DNA of 64,000 nt from CAWGCE01 sp964480915. Its GTDB lineage: Bacteria; Planctomycetota; Planctomycetia; Pirellulales; Pirellulaceae. Positions 36,142 to 45,091 of this stretch are shown here, piece after piece. Position 1 is the first letter of the stretch, and each line of letters opens with the position of its first letter. The notes beneath the pieces were generated by a model that did not search any database, was not told the origin of the DNA, and saw nothing but the letters and a program-made list of their open reading frames with translations. The position numbers and the translations under genes are program-made. Location: assembly GCA_964480915.1 (NCBI GenBank), contig CAYZRS010000007.1:62001-126000 (forward strand), given 5' to 3'.

Positions 36142-36624
36142 GTGAACATCAAAAAACGCAATGTCCTTGCTGCCCTGCCTGTTGTCGCCTTGGTTCTTCT
36201 TTTCACGATGGGTGCTATGTCGCAGCGGAAACCGAAGTCCTTAGGGGCAGTCGCGGGACAGTTGGCGGCGTGTACCAGCAAGCCAAATTGCGTCTCGTCG
36301 CAAGCCAAGGACAATACCCAGCGCGTGGCGCCTCTTGCTTTCGCCGATTCCCCGGAACTTGCCTGGGATCGCCTGCGAGCTGCCGTCAGCTCGATGGGAA
36401 TGGCCAAGATCGTTACGAATGAAAATGGGTATATGCACGTCGAGTTCCGTAGTCGCTTTTTCCGCTTTGTCGATGATTTGGAACTTTTGCTCGATGCGGC
36501 CAACCACAAAATCGACATCCGATCGGCCTCGCGTCTTGGCTATTCTGATTTTGGCGTCAATCGAGCTCGCGTAGAACGACTCCGTATCGTCTTTTCCGAC
36601 ATGGCGACGACGGCAGTGCAATGA
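36142..36624 (+). CDS. DUF1499 domain protein, membrane-anchored
   Basis: About 160 residues from a GTG (MNIKKRNV); a GTG 16 codons earlier is also possible. One N-terminal membrane segment (VLAALPVVALVLLFTMGAM) is followed by the DUF1499 signature: CTSKPNCVSSQAKD, then ENGYMHVEFRSRFFRFVDDLE and IRSASRLGYSDFGVNRARVE. The family is predicted to be periplasmic or lipid-facing and has no known function. Its stop overlaps the start of the DUF1295 gene as ATGA, indicating translational coupling. Confidence 0.85.
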   Translation: MNIKKRNVLAALPVVALVLLFTMGAMSQRKPKSLGAVAGQLAACTSKPNCVSSQAKDNTQRVAPLAFADSPELAWDRLRAAVSSMGMAKIVTNENGYMHVEFRSRFFRFVDDLELLLDAANHKIDIRSASRLGYSDFGVNRARVERLRIVFSDMATTAVQ

Positions 36625-37451
36625 TCGCCTCCCTCGCCCTGCCCCAACTGACGGCCTGCCCCCTGCTGGCGCTCACAGGAACCGGTGTGGCGCTGCAATC
36701 ACTTGTTGTCGCGGCCGGTTTGCTGACCGTCGTCTGGATCATCAGCGTGCGCATGTGCGATGCGGGTATCGTCGACTTGGCCTGGGGAATGGGCTTTGTT
36801 GTGATCGCCTGGACCGTGTTTTTTCGTTCTGCAAATGGTGGACAGCGAGCTGCATTGCTTTGCGGGCTGGTGACACTTTGGGGCGTGCGGTTGTCGGGGT
36901 ATCTATTTTGGCGGAACGCTGGCAAGGAAGAAGACTATCGCTACGCCGCCATGCGAAAAAAGCACGGCGAACGCTTCTGGATTGTGAGCTTAGGGACGGT
37001 GTTTTGGTTGCAGGCGGTCATCATGTGGGTCGTTTCTTTTCCGATTCAGTTTGGGCAGCTGGCCGATCGCCCTTGGAGTTGGCTCGACGGATGCGGTGTG
37101 GCGCTGTTCATCGTCGGATTGTTTTTTGAAACGATCGGCGATTGGCAGTTGGCGCGCTTCAAGCTCGACCCGGCGAATCGAGGCAAGGCGCTCGACACCG
37201 GGCTGTGGCGTTACACGCGCCATCCGAACTACTTTGGGGACTTTTGCGTGTGGTGGGGACTGTACCTGGTCGCGGCGAGTGGCGGGGCCTGGTGGACGTT
37301 TTTCGGGCCGCTGGCCATGAGTTTCTTTTTGATCAAAGTCTCGGGTGTTGCCATGTTGGAATCGACGATCGTCGAGCGGCGGCCAGAGTACGCCGCGTAC
37401 ATCCGCCGCACGAACGCGTTCTTTCCTGGCCCTCCGCGGCGAAGTGAGTAG
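36621..37451 (+). CDS. DUF1295 (steroid 5-alpha-reductase-like) membrane protein
   Basis: 276 residues with about seven membrane helices. The C-terminal part carries the family motif GLWRYTRHPNYFGDFCVWWG, related to the cofactor-binding region of steroid reductases and isoprenylcysteine methyltransferases, and ends with ERRPEYAAYIRRTNAFFP. DUF1295 proteins are thought to act on lipids, often close to fatty-acid-modifying enzymes. The substrate is unknown. It is translationally coupled to the DUF1499 gene; the pair may handle a membrane lipid together. It converges on the ferrochelatase gene. Confidence 0.88.
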   Translation: MIASLALPQLTACPLLALTGTGVALQSLVVAAGLLTVVWIISVRMCDAGIVDLAWGMGFVVIAWTVFFRSANGGQRAALLCGLVTLWGVRLSGYLFWRNAGKEEDYRYAAMRKKHGERFWIVSLGTVFWLQAVIMWVVSFPIQFGQLADRPWSWLDGCGVALFIVGLFFETIGDWQLARFKLDPANRGKALDTGLWRYTRHPNYFGDFCVWWGLYLVAASGGAWWTFFGPLAMSFFLIKVSGVAMLESTIVERRPEYAAYIRRTNAFFPGPPRRSE

Positions 37452-37514
37452 CAGATTCCGTGGTCTGCGGCGGCCGTCGGTGGCGCTGCGGGTCAGGTTG
37501 CCGCGAAGTCGACC

Positions 37515-38549
37515 CTACGCTGGTCTGGCTGGGCGAGCGGCATAACCGGATTGGCAGCAGTCGACGGGGCACACGTCATGGCTTGGTCCTAGCGGTCCCA
37601 GTGCCGGTCGGTCGGCAGCTCCGTTCATGCGCTCGACGATGAGTTCGCGGAGCGCCGTGATAAAGAGCGGATGCGTTCCCACCGTCGCAGCCCTGGCCAT
37701 CGGCAAGGAGAGTGAATCGCACAGTTCCTTTGCTTCGGTATCGAGATCGAACAGGACTTCCATGTGATCTGAGACAAAGCCGATCGGCACGATCACAACC
37801 TGTTCGGCCACTTTTTCGTCGTGCACTTGCTGTAGGTAATCGCAAATATCGGGCTCGAGCCAGGGCTGTGTCGGTGGGCCGCTGCGGCTTTGGTATACGA
37901 GTCGCCAATCGGACCAATCGAGCGCTTCTGCCACCAGCCGACTCGCCTCTTGCAACTGCAGTTCGTACTTGGAGCCATTGGCCATCCCGAGCGGAATGCT
38001 GTGCGCGGTGAACACAAGTTGCGTATTCGCGGGCGTGGCCGCGGACAACGTGCCCAGCGCGTCGCGGACTCGTTCCGACATCGCTCCAATAAATCCTGGG
38101 TGGTTGAAGAAGACCCGCAGCTTATCGACTTCGGGGGCACCTTCGCCGACCGCGTCTTGCGCCGCCATGACGTTTTCACGGTACTGACGGCAGCCGCTGT
38201 AGCAACTAAAGGCCGATGTCATCAGCGCCAGAGCACGCTGGACACCGTCTTCCTTCATTTGCCGCATGGTATCGCCGAGCATCGGGTGCCAGTTGCGGTT
38301 GCCCCAATAGATTGGCAATTGGGGGCCGTGTTTTTCGAGTTCCGATTCCAATGCGGCAATCAATTGGCGATTTTGCTCATTGATGGGGCTGACTCCGCCG
38401 AAGTGCTGGTAGTGCTCCGACACTTCCAGCTTTCTTTCGTGCGGAACATTGCGACCGCGGAGCACGTTGTCAAGAAACGGCATCACATCATCGGGGCCTT
38501 CAGGGCCACCGAACGATACCAAAAGGATCGCGTCGTACTGTTCTGTCAT
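37515..38549 (-). CDS. cpfC: Ferrochelatase, probable coproporphyrin type with [2Fe-2S] cluster
   Basis: 344 residues. Catalytic His183 lies in FTAHSIP and Glu264 in VSDHMEVLFDLD. Cys120 in YSGCRQYRE and a C-terminal trio Cys327, Cys331 and Cys332 (DVCPVDCC) match the layout of the [2Fe-2S] ferrochelatases of actinobacteria. Because HemQ is encoded in the same window, the substrate is probably coproporphyrin III rather than protoporphyrin IX, making coproheme for HemQ; this is inference. After the cysteines there is a short Pro/Ala/Arg tail. The thioesterase gene lies 39 bases upstream on the same strand. Confidence 0.9.
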   Translation of the reverse strand: MTEQYDAILLVSFGGPEGPDDVMPFLDNVLRGRNVPHERKLEVSEHYQHFGGVSPINEQNRQLIAALESELEKHGPQLPIYWGNRNWHPMLGDTMRQMKEDGVQRALALMTSAFSCYSGCRQYRENVMAAQDAVGEGAPEVDKLRVFFNHPGFIGAMSERVRDALGTLSAATPANTQLVFTAHSIPLGMANGSKYELQLQEASRLVAEALDWSDWRLVYQSRSGPPTQPWLEPDICDYLQQVHDEKVAEQVVIVPIGFVSDHMEVLFDLDTEAKELCDSLSLPMARAATVGTHPLFITALRELIVERMNGAADRPALGPLGPSHDVCPVDCCQSGYAARPARPA

Positions 38550-38588
38550 CGGTTCGTCTACTCTTCGGTTAATCGATTCTGCGAGCTG

Positions 38589-39008
38589 TCAGCTGGGGAC
38601 TTTTTCGAGCGCCGCGCAGACGTCGTCCGGAATGGGGATGGGATAGGGCAATCCATCCTGAGGGAAGCGGCAGCAGGCAACTCGCAGCTGACCTTTCGCG
38701 ACCGGCTGCCCTTCGCAGTGGAATTGACAGTCGTAGGCGATCGTCTTTCCGTCATCGCTGTTGACTGTCAGCTCGATGTCCAAAACCTGCTCCTGCCGCA
38801 CGGGACGCGAGAAATCACATTTGGCCGACATCTTCGGAAAGCCGAACGCTCCCTTGTCATCGTGCATGACGACGCTTAGGCCACGCGTTCGCATGAACTC
38901 ATGCTCGGCCTCTTCCATGTAGCGGAGGTAGTTCGTGAAGTGAGCGATCCCCGCCATGTCGGTATCACCGAATTGAACGAGACGCTGCGTGGTAAAACGA
39001 CACTGCAT
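38589..39008 (-). CDS. Acyl-CoA thioesterase, 4HBT/YbgC type
   Basis: 139 residues of the hotdog fold. The N-terminal FGDTDMAGIAHFTNYLRYMEEAE pattern holds the catalytic Asp (DTD) and His of 4-hydroxybenzoyl-CoA-type thioesterases. RPVRQEQVLDIEL follows in the usual place. The substrate is an acyl-CoA of unknown chain. It lies upstream of cpfC on the same strand with a 39-base gap; I see no functional link beyond possible co-transcription. Confidence 0.88.
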   Translation of the reverse strand: MQCRFTTQRLVQFGDTDMAGIAHFTNYLRYMEEAEHEFMRTRGLSVVMHDDKGAFGFPKMSAKCDFSRPVRQEQVLDIELTVNSDDGKTIAYDCQFHCEGQPVAKGQLRVACCRFPQDGLPYPIPIPDDVCAALEKVPS

Positions 39009-39167
39009 GACAAGCCTTGAAAGAGAACTGCTGTGAGCGGTGCGGAATTCGCATCGTCACTACAAGTTAGAGTGAACTCGTAAAAAGGCAAGCGGTTGGC
39101 ATCGTCGGCTGTGCGGTGCACTTGCCGTGTCGAATCGCGTGCGAAGAAAGGCAGGTCGACGGCCTGG

Positions 39168-39635
39168 TTAGACCGCCTCAAGCTCGTGGTGAAAATGCTC
39201 GATCGTCTGATCAGGGCTGAGGTTGAACACGGCGCGACCGTCCGTGTTCCAGTGAATGCCGTCATAGTAAAAGACGGCTGTTGCTGAGCGGACATTGCTG
39301 ACTGCTTCGACGTCTTCCATGCCGCCCCCTTCGATCGCTTCGAAGGAGATCGACACGCCGACGAGCGAACGCAGCTGTCCATTATTTCGATCGCGGGCGA
39401 ACGAGACCGAATTTTCGAAATCGCAGTTCGTCCAACGGAGGCCTCGTGGCTTGCCGGTCGCCATGGCCCGCGTGACGAATTCTGCTTCCAGCCACTCTCG
39501 TCGGATTTGAAACAGTTTGCGACCACGCATGATCTGCTCGCGACGACGGCCGATCATGTAGCGCCGGACGATGATCCGGCAGAAGTAGGCTCCAGCGATC
39601 AAAGTAACGGCAGCGACGAATAAATACGCACCCAC
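39168..39635 (-). CDS. Hypothetical membrane-anchored protein
   Basis: About 155 residues from a GTG (VGAYLFVA) with AGGAG seven bases upstream; an ATG at 39740 would add 35 basic residues. One N-terminal membrane segment (AYLFVAAVTLIAGAYFCRII) and a basic stretch are followed by a soluble alpha/beta region with GLRWTNCDFEN, LVGVSISFEAIEGGGMED and ATAVFYYDGIHWNTDGRAVF. I do not recognise the family; the soluble part resembles small conserved planctomycetal proteins of unknown role. Confidence 0.65.
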   Translation of the reverse strand: MGAYLFVAAVTLIAGAYFCRIIVRRYMIGRRREQIMRGRKLFQIRREWLEAEFVTRAMATGKPRGLRWTNCDFENSVSFARDRNNGQLRSLVGVSISFEAIEGGGMEDVEAVSNVRSATAVFYYDGIHWNTDGRAVFNLSPDQTIEHFHHELEAV

Positions 39636-39806
39636 AGTGCTCACTCCTGGAACCGGATTCGCGAAACGAAGTCTGTCGCCAATGATTTTATTGTAGGTTT
39701 TGCGATGATTTTTGCCAACCTGTTTTCGAGTCACCTTCAAAGTCTCGCCACTGTCAAGCAGAATCTACGATTCCCGCACGCCAACCCCCTCTGGAGAAAT
39801 CACTGA

Positions 39807-40664
39807 ATGACAGTTTTAGGAGCCCACATGTCGATCGCTGGTGGCTATTACAAGGCGGTCGAGCGGGCGAGAGAATCGGGGTGCGATTGCGTACAGGTCT
39901 TCACCAAAAATAACAAGATCTGGAAGGCAAAGCCCTTATCGGACGAAGACTGCGAGCTTTTCTCGCAAGCGTTGGTCGATCTGCAGGTCACCCACCCGAT
40001 TTCCCATAGCTCCTATTTGATCAATTTTGGCAGTCCCGAGAAGGTTCAGTGGGGCAAGTCGGTCGATGCGTTTGTGATCGAGTTGCAGCGGGCCGCTCGG
40101 TTGGGAATCCCTTGGGTGGTTGTTCATCCTGGCTCTTTTGTTTCTTCCACCGAAGCGCAAGGCATGAAGCAAATCATCAAAGCGCTGAATGAGGTCATGA
40201 AGCAGACGAAAGGATTGGGGGCTGGATGCCTGCTGGAAACGACGGCAGGCCAAGGGACGAATCTCGGTTGGCGGTTTGAGCATCTGGCACAAATGCTCGA
40301 TGGCGTACGGGACCCTGAACGTTTCGGTGTCTGTTTCGACACGTGCCACGTGTTCGCGGCCGGCTATCCCTTGTCGACCGAAAAAGACTACAAGGCGACG
40401 ATGCGTGAGTTCAACAAGCTCGTCGGAGTCAAGCAAATCAAGGCGTTTCATCTGAATGACAGCCTGCGGGACCTGGGCTCGCGCAAAGATCGACATGCCG
40501 GGATTGGCCAAGGAAAGATTGGCAAAGAGGCGTTTCGTTTTCTGCTCAACGATCGTCGTTTCAAGAAAATTCCCATGTATCTTGAAACGCCCAAGGAAGA
40601 CGAATCGGGCAAGAACCTCGACAAGGTCAACTTGCGAACGTTACGGCGACTGATCGCCGCATAG
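39807..40664 (+). CDS. nfo: Endonuclease IV (deoxyribonuclease IV)
   Basis: 285 residues of the TIM-barrel AP endonuclease family. It cleaves DNA 5' of abasic sites in base excision repair. Metal ligands are recognisable: GAHMSIAGG, SHSSYLINFG, VVHPGSF, LLETTAGQG, FGVCFDTCHVFAAGY, FHLNDS, DRHAGIGQGKIG and YLETPK. Every block is in the usual order and spacing, so the enzyme should be active. GGAG lies roughly ten bases before the ATG. Together with nth it gives two base-excision repair enzymes in this window, but they are not co-transcribed. Confidence 0.96.
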   Translation: MTVLGAHMSIAGGYYKAVERARESGCDCVQVFTKNNKIWKAKPLSDEDCELFSQALVDLQVTHPISHSSYLINFGSPEKVQWGKSVDAFVIELQRAARLGIPWVVVHPGSFVSSTEAQGMKQIIKALNEVMKQTKGLGAGCLLETTAGQGTNLGWRFEHLAQMLDGVRDPERFGVCFDTCHVFAAGYPLSTEKDYKATMREFNKLVGVKQIKAFHLNDSLRDLGSRKDRHAGIGQGKIGKEAFRFLLNDRRFKKIPMYLETPKEDESGKNLDKVNLRTLRRLIAA

Positions 40665-40814
40665 GACACACACGGAGCGATGGCCACCCGATCTAGCAGG
40701 ATTCCCCTCGGCTCCGATAAAAACCATAATCGAATTGGCGGCAGGAGCTGTGGGCACGGTGTCGACTGATGAGCACCGCGGCGGAATTCAGCAAGCAGCA
40801 AGGAAGTGGCCGAA

Positions 40815-43454
40815 GTGGAAAATCGTGAGCAGCAGCGGGTTGCCGCAGCGAATGCTGAAAATGCCGACTGGCGAAAATGGGGCCCCTACCTGAGCGAACG
40901 CCAATGGGGCACGGTCCGCGAAGACTACAGCCCGGCCGGCAACGCCTGGACCGATTTCACCTTCGAACAGTCCCATCAGCGTGCCTACCGCTGGGGCGAA
41001 GATGGCCTGGCCGGTTTCTCTGACGATCAATCCAGGCTCTGCCTGGGGCTCGCGCTTTGGAACGGACGCGATCCCATCCTGAAGGAACGCCTGTTCGGTT
41101 TGAGCGGACCGCAAGGCAATCATGGCGAGGACGTCAAAGAGTCTTACTTCTACCTCGATGCGACACCTTCCCATTCGTACTTGAAGATGCTTTACAAGTA
41201 TCCCCAGTGCGAGTTCCCTTACGAAGAATTGCGGCGAAAGAATGCTCATGGCGACCGGCAGCTTCCGGAATACGAACTGCACGACACCGGGGCGTTGGCC
41301 AGTCATCGCTATTTCGATGTCTTCGTCGAGTATGCGAAGGCTGGCACCGAAGATATTTTGATGCAGATCACGGCGTTCAATCGGTCTGCTCAAGCGGCGC
41401 CGCTGACCGTGCTGCCTCAGCTCTGGTTTCGCAATACATGGAGTTGGGGAGACCACGCCAACGGTAAGCCACAAATGCACCTCGCCGATGATGGTTCCAT
41501 CCGGATGGAGCACGCCGATTTGGGGTCCTACTGGTGGCACGCCGATCAGCAAGAGCGACTGCTATTTACCGAGAATGAATCGAATGTTCGTGAGCTATTT
41601 GGTCGGAGCGACGCCCCCGGGTTTTTCAAAGATGCCTTTCATGAGTTCGTGGTAAGGGGAAAGAAGGAGGCGGTTAACCCGCAGGATACCGGCACGAAAG
41701 CGGCCGCGTTGTTCTCGCAGGAGGTGCCGGCCGGCGCTGCGTTTACGACTCGGGTCCGTCTGACGCATCACGAAGAGCCGTCGCCGTTTTCCGACTTTGA
41801 CGTGGTGATGAAAGATCGCCGCGCCGAGGCCGACGAATTCTACGCCGAACTCCAAGACGGAATCGCCAGCGAAGATGACCGTCGCATTCATCGGCAAGCG
41901 CTCGGCGGAATGATCTGGAGTAAACAGTTCTACCACTACGACGTGACACGTTGGTTGGACGGAGACCCGACGCAGGCGACTCCCGACAAAGCGCGCAAAT
42001 CAGGTCGCAATCACGAATGGCAGCATCTGAAGAATTCCGACATCATCTCCATGCCGGATACGTGGGAGTACCCTTGGTATGCCGCCTGGGATCTTGCGTT
42101 CCACTGTATTCCTCTCGCCTTGGTCGATGCTGAATTTGCCAAACAGCAGCTGACGTTGATGACGCGCGAGTGGTACATGCACCCCAATGGGCAGTTGCCA
42201 GCCTACGAGTGGGCCTTCGACGATGCCAACCCGCCCGTCCATGCATGGGCCACATGGCGCGTCTTCCAGATCGATCGCAAGCAGACGGGCAAGGCTGACG
42301 TTCCCTTCCTCGAAGGCGTGTTCCACAAGCTGCTACTCAATTTCACGTGGTGGGTGAATCGTAAGGACGAGGATAACCGCAATGTCTTTCAAGGCGGATT
42401 CCTCGGGCTGGATAACATCGGCGTTTTTGATCGGAGCGCGCCGATTCCCGGTGGTGGGCACATCGACCAAGCCGACGGCACCAGCTGGATGGGCATGTTC
42501 TCGCTCAATATGATGCGGATCGCGATCGAACTGGCCCGCCACAATCCGGTCTACGAAAACATCGCCACGAAATTCTTCGAGCATTTCCTCTACATTGCCA
42601 AAGCGATGACGAACATCGGTGGCGAAGGCCAAGGGCTGTGGGATGTCGAAGATGAGTTCTACTACGACATGCTCCATGTGCCGGGCGAGCGAAATCGTCT
42701 GCTAAAAGTCCGCTCGCTGGTTGGGCTGACGCCATTGTTTGCCGTGGAGACGATCGAGCCGGAAACGTTAGAGAAGTTGCCTTGGTTCAAGCAGCGGCTC
42801 GAATTTCTCCTCAACGATCGGCCCGATTTGGCGGCGCTGGTATCGCGTTGGTACGAAGTGGGGCGAGGTGAACGGCGGCTGATGTCGCTGCTGCGCGGGC
42901 ATCGCATGAAATGCCTCCTGCGGCGTCTGCTGGACGAAACGGAATTCTTATCCGACTACGGCATTCGCAGCGTCTCGCGCTACCATCGCGAAAAGCCGTT
43001 CGTCTTCGAGAGCATGGGGAAACGCTTGTCCGTCGATTATCAGCCGGGCGAATCGACGACCAACATGTTCGGTGGTAATTCGAATTGGCGGGGCCCCATC
43101 TGGTTCCCCATGAACTATCTGCTGGTCGAGTCGCTCCAAAAATTCCATCACTACTACGGTGACGACTTCAAAGTGGAATGCCCCAAAGGGTCGGGCAACA
43201 TGATCACCATCAACGAAGTGGCTACCGAGCTGTCTCGGCGACTGGTCAAGATCTTCCAAAAAGACGAACACGGCAATCGTCCCGTTAACGGCCATATTCC
43301 CCAGATTCAAGGCGATGAGCATTTTGCCGACTACGTACCGTTCTACGAGTACTTTCACGGCGATACTGGTCGCGGCGTTGGCGCCTCGCACCAGACGGGC
43401 TGGACCGGACTGGTGGCAAAGCTGCTCCATCCGAAACGAGACCCCATTCACTAG
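40815..43454 (+). CDS. GH63-like glucosidase (mannosyl-oligosaccharide glucosidase-type)
   Basis: About 879 residues, no signal peptide. The N-terminus (NADWRKWGPYLSERQWGTVRED) is the start typical of the bacterial GH63-like glucosidase group, followed by a beta-sandwich and, from about residue 360, an (alpha/alpha)6 barrel with WYAAWDLAFHCIPLALVD, GQLPAYEWAFDDANPPVHAW and NSNWRGPIWFPMNYLLVE. Retained acidic residues in AWD and the barrel's second half fit an inverting mechanism. It likely trims alpha-glucosides such as glucosylglycerate-type compounds in the cytoplasm. GTG at 40815 is at better distance from AAGGA than GTG at 40806. Confidence 0.88.
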   Translation: MENREQQRVAAANAENADWRKWGPYLSERQWGTVREDYSPAGNAWTDFTFEQSHQRAYRWGEDGLAGFSDDQSRLCLGLALWNGRDPILKERLFGLSGPQGNHGEDVKESYFYLDATPSHSYLKMLYKYPQCEFPYEELRRKNAHGDRQLPEYELHDTGALASHRYFDVFVEYAKAGTEDILMQITAFNRSAQAAPLTVLPQLWFRNTWSWGDHANGKPQMHLADDGSIRMEHADLGSYWWHADQQERLLFTENESNVRELFGRSDAPGFFKDAFHEFVVRGKKEAVNPQDTGTKAAALFSQEVPAGAAFTTRVRLTHHEEPSPFSDFDVVMKDRRAEADEFYAELQDGIASEDDRRIHRQALGGMIWSKQFYHYDVTRWLDGDPTQATPDKARKSGRNHEWQHLKNSDIISMPDTWEYPWYAAWDLAFHCIPLALVDAEFAKQQLTLMTREWYMHPNGQLPAYEWAFDDANPPVHAWATWRVFQIDRKQTGKADVPFLEGVFHKLLLNFTWWVNRKDEDNRNVFQGGFLGLDNIGVFDRSAPIPGGGHIDQADGTSWMGMFSLNMMRIAIELARHNPVYENIATKFFEHFLYIAKAMTNIGGEGQGLWDVEDEFYYDMLHVPGERNRLLKVRSLVGLTPLFAVETIEPETLEKLPWFKQRLEFLLNDRPDLAALVSRWYEVGRGERRLMSLLRGHRMKCLLRRLLDETEFLSDYGIRSVSRYHREKPFVFESMGKRLSVDYQPGESTTNMFGGNSNWRGPIWFPMNYLLVESLQKFHHYYGDDFKVECPKGSGNMITINEVATELSRRLVKIFQKDEHGNRPVNGHIPQIQGDEHFADYVPFYEYFHGDTGRGVGASHQTGWTGLVAKLLHPKRDPIH

Positions 43455-43620
43455 CCGCGACGTCGTCGCCTGGCATCGCTGTCGCGAGCGCGACGGTGCC
43501 AGTTTTTGGCGTGGGCGCAATTTTCTGGCCGCGGTTTCGCCCTGCGAAAGCGAGATGTTTTTGCGCTGGCCCCTGCTCAGGCAAGTGACACTCGCGGGCG
43601 AAATGTGTAACTTGGCACGC

Positions 43621-45060
43621 ATGAAAATCAACCACACAATTGCATCGGTTTGCCTGTTGCTCGGCATGATTCCACTGGCCTCTTTCGCTCAGGACGGCGA
43701 GGCGGTTGCCGAAATCGATCTCGCGTCGACGATCGCCGCGTACGAATCGACGACGAACAAGATCATCGAATCGGCTCGAGCCGGAAATGATGGCTATCTC
43801 AAACTTCAAGAGCTGTGTGATGACATTGGGCATCGACTGAGCGGGAGTGAGTCGCATGCGAAGGCGCTCCGATGGGCCGAGGCGACACTGAAACGTGACG
43901 GGCACGAAAATGTACATGCCGAAGAAGTGATGGTTCGGAAGTGGGTGCGAGGCAATGAAAGTTGCCGGCTCGTGGAACCGCGATCGCTGCGGATCGACAT
44001 GCTGGGGTTGGGCGGTTCGATGGGCACAGGCGCTGACGGAATCACCGCAGAAGTGATCGTGGTCGACGACAAGGAAGAACTGGACTCGCTGGAAGACGAT
44101 CAAGTCCGCGGCAAGATTGTGGTCTTCAACGCGGCGATGCCGGCCTATTCCGACACGGATGGGTCGGGCTATGGGGCGACGGTGAAGTACCGAGGCAACG
44201 GCGCCACTTGGGCTGCCGAACGGGGTGGCGTGGCAGCGCTCGTTCGCTCGGTGACCGCCTATTCGCTCGTCTCGCCACACACGGGCGCGATGCGATACCA
44301 GGCCGGTGTCGACAAAGTTCCGACGGCCGCGATTTCGATCGAAGCGGCCATGATGTTGCGGCGACTTCAAGATCGTGGCAAGCGCTGCGTCGTCGAGCTG
44401 AAGATGGAAGCGCGCGACGAAGGCGAGGTCCCATCGGCCAATGTGATGGGAGAAATCGTTGGGCGAGAATTGCCGGAGGAGATCGTCGTCATTGGCGGGC
44501 ATATCGATTCGTGGGATGTCGGCCAGGGGGCTCAGGATGATGGCGCCGGCTGCGTCGCGGCCATGGAGGCGCTCAACATTCTGCGGAACCTTGAGCTGCA
44601 GCCACGCCGAACGATTCGTGTTGTGCTGTGGACGAATGAAGAGAATGGCACGGCAGGCGCCAAGGACTATTTAGAACGCCATCGCGACGAGAAGCATGTC
44701 GCAGGGATTGAGTCCGATTCGGGCGCTTACCGCCCGAAGGGTTTGTCGATCGATATGGAAAATGATCGGCAAGAGCTGGTGGCCATGGATCAGATCACGT
44801 CGGTGATGAGCCTGCTGAAGCCGATGGGCGCTCATCGCGTCAATTCGGGCTATTCGGGCGTCGACGTCGGCAAGCTGAAGGAAATTGGCGCGGTCTGCAT
44901 GGGGCTGGAAGTCGATGGACGGCTTTATTTCAATCAGCATCACACCTGGGCCGACACCGTCGACAAAGTAAACCCCAAGGACCTCACCGATTGTGCGATC
45001 ACTTTAGCGGTCGCAGCGTACGTCGTGGCCGATTTGCCAATTCAGGTCGGGCAGAAATAG
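43621..45060 (+). CDS. Exported M28-family metallopeptidase
   Basis: 479 residues with a signal peptide (cleavage near SFAQ at about 24). A PA-like insertion is followed by the di-zinc aminopeptidase domain. Ligands are visible: His294 and Asp296 in GGHIDSWD, bridging Asp in GAQDDGAG, catalytic Glu in TNEENG, Asp in ESDSGA and the last His in NQHHTWADT. It probably is a periplasmic aminopeptidase or carboxypeptidase resembling carboxypeptidase Q. The frame is open upstream to 43315 but that part overlaps the glucosidase gene. It faces the metal transporter operon tail to tail. Confidence 0.92.
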   Translation: MKINHTIASVCLLLGMIPLASFAQDGEAVAEIDLASTIAAYESTTNKIIESARAGNDGYLKLQELCDDIGHRLSGSESHAKALRWAEATLKRDGHENVHAEEVMVRKWVRGNESCRLVEPRSLRIDMLGLGGSMGTGADGITAEVIVVDDKEELDSLEDDQVRGKIVVFNAAMPAYSDTDGSGYGATVKYRGNGATWAAERGGVAALVRSVTAYSLVSPHTGAMRYQAGVDKVPTAAISIEAAMMLRRLQDRGKRCVVELKMEARDEGEVPSANVMGEIVGRELPEEIVVIGGHIDSWDVGQGAQDDGAGCVAAMEALNILRNLELQPRRTIRVVLWTNEENGTAGAKDYLERHRDEKHVAGIESDSGAYRPKGLSIDMENDRQELVAMDQITSVMSLLKPMGAHRVNSGYSGVDVGKLKEIGAVCMGLEVDGRLYFNQHHTWADTVDKVNPKDLTDCAITLAVAAYVVADLPIQVGQK

Positions 45061-45091
45061 AGCCGCGGTGATGCGGTTCCCGCCGTCCTTG

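Noticed and set aside
37890..38879. A 329-codon plus-strand frame opposite ferrochelatase and thioesterase
   Set aside because: It spans two genuine opposite-strand genes and their gap and shows no domain.
43285..44502. A 405-codon minus-strand frame opposite the M28 peptidase
   Set aside because: Antisense to a gene with all catalytic residues in order; His/Arg-rich composition typical of shadow frames.
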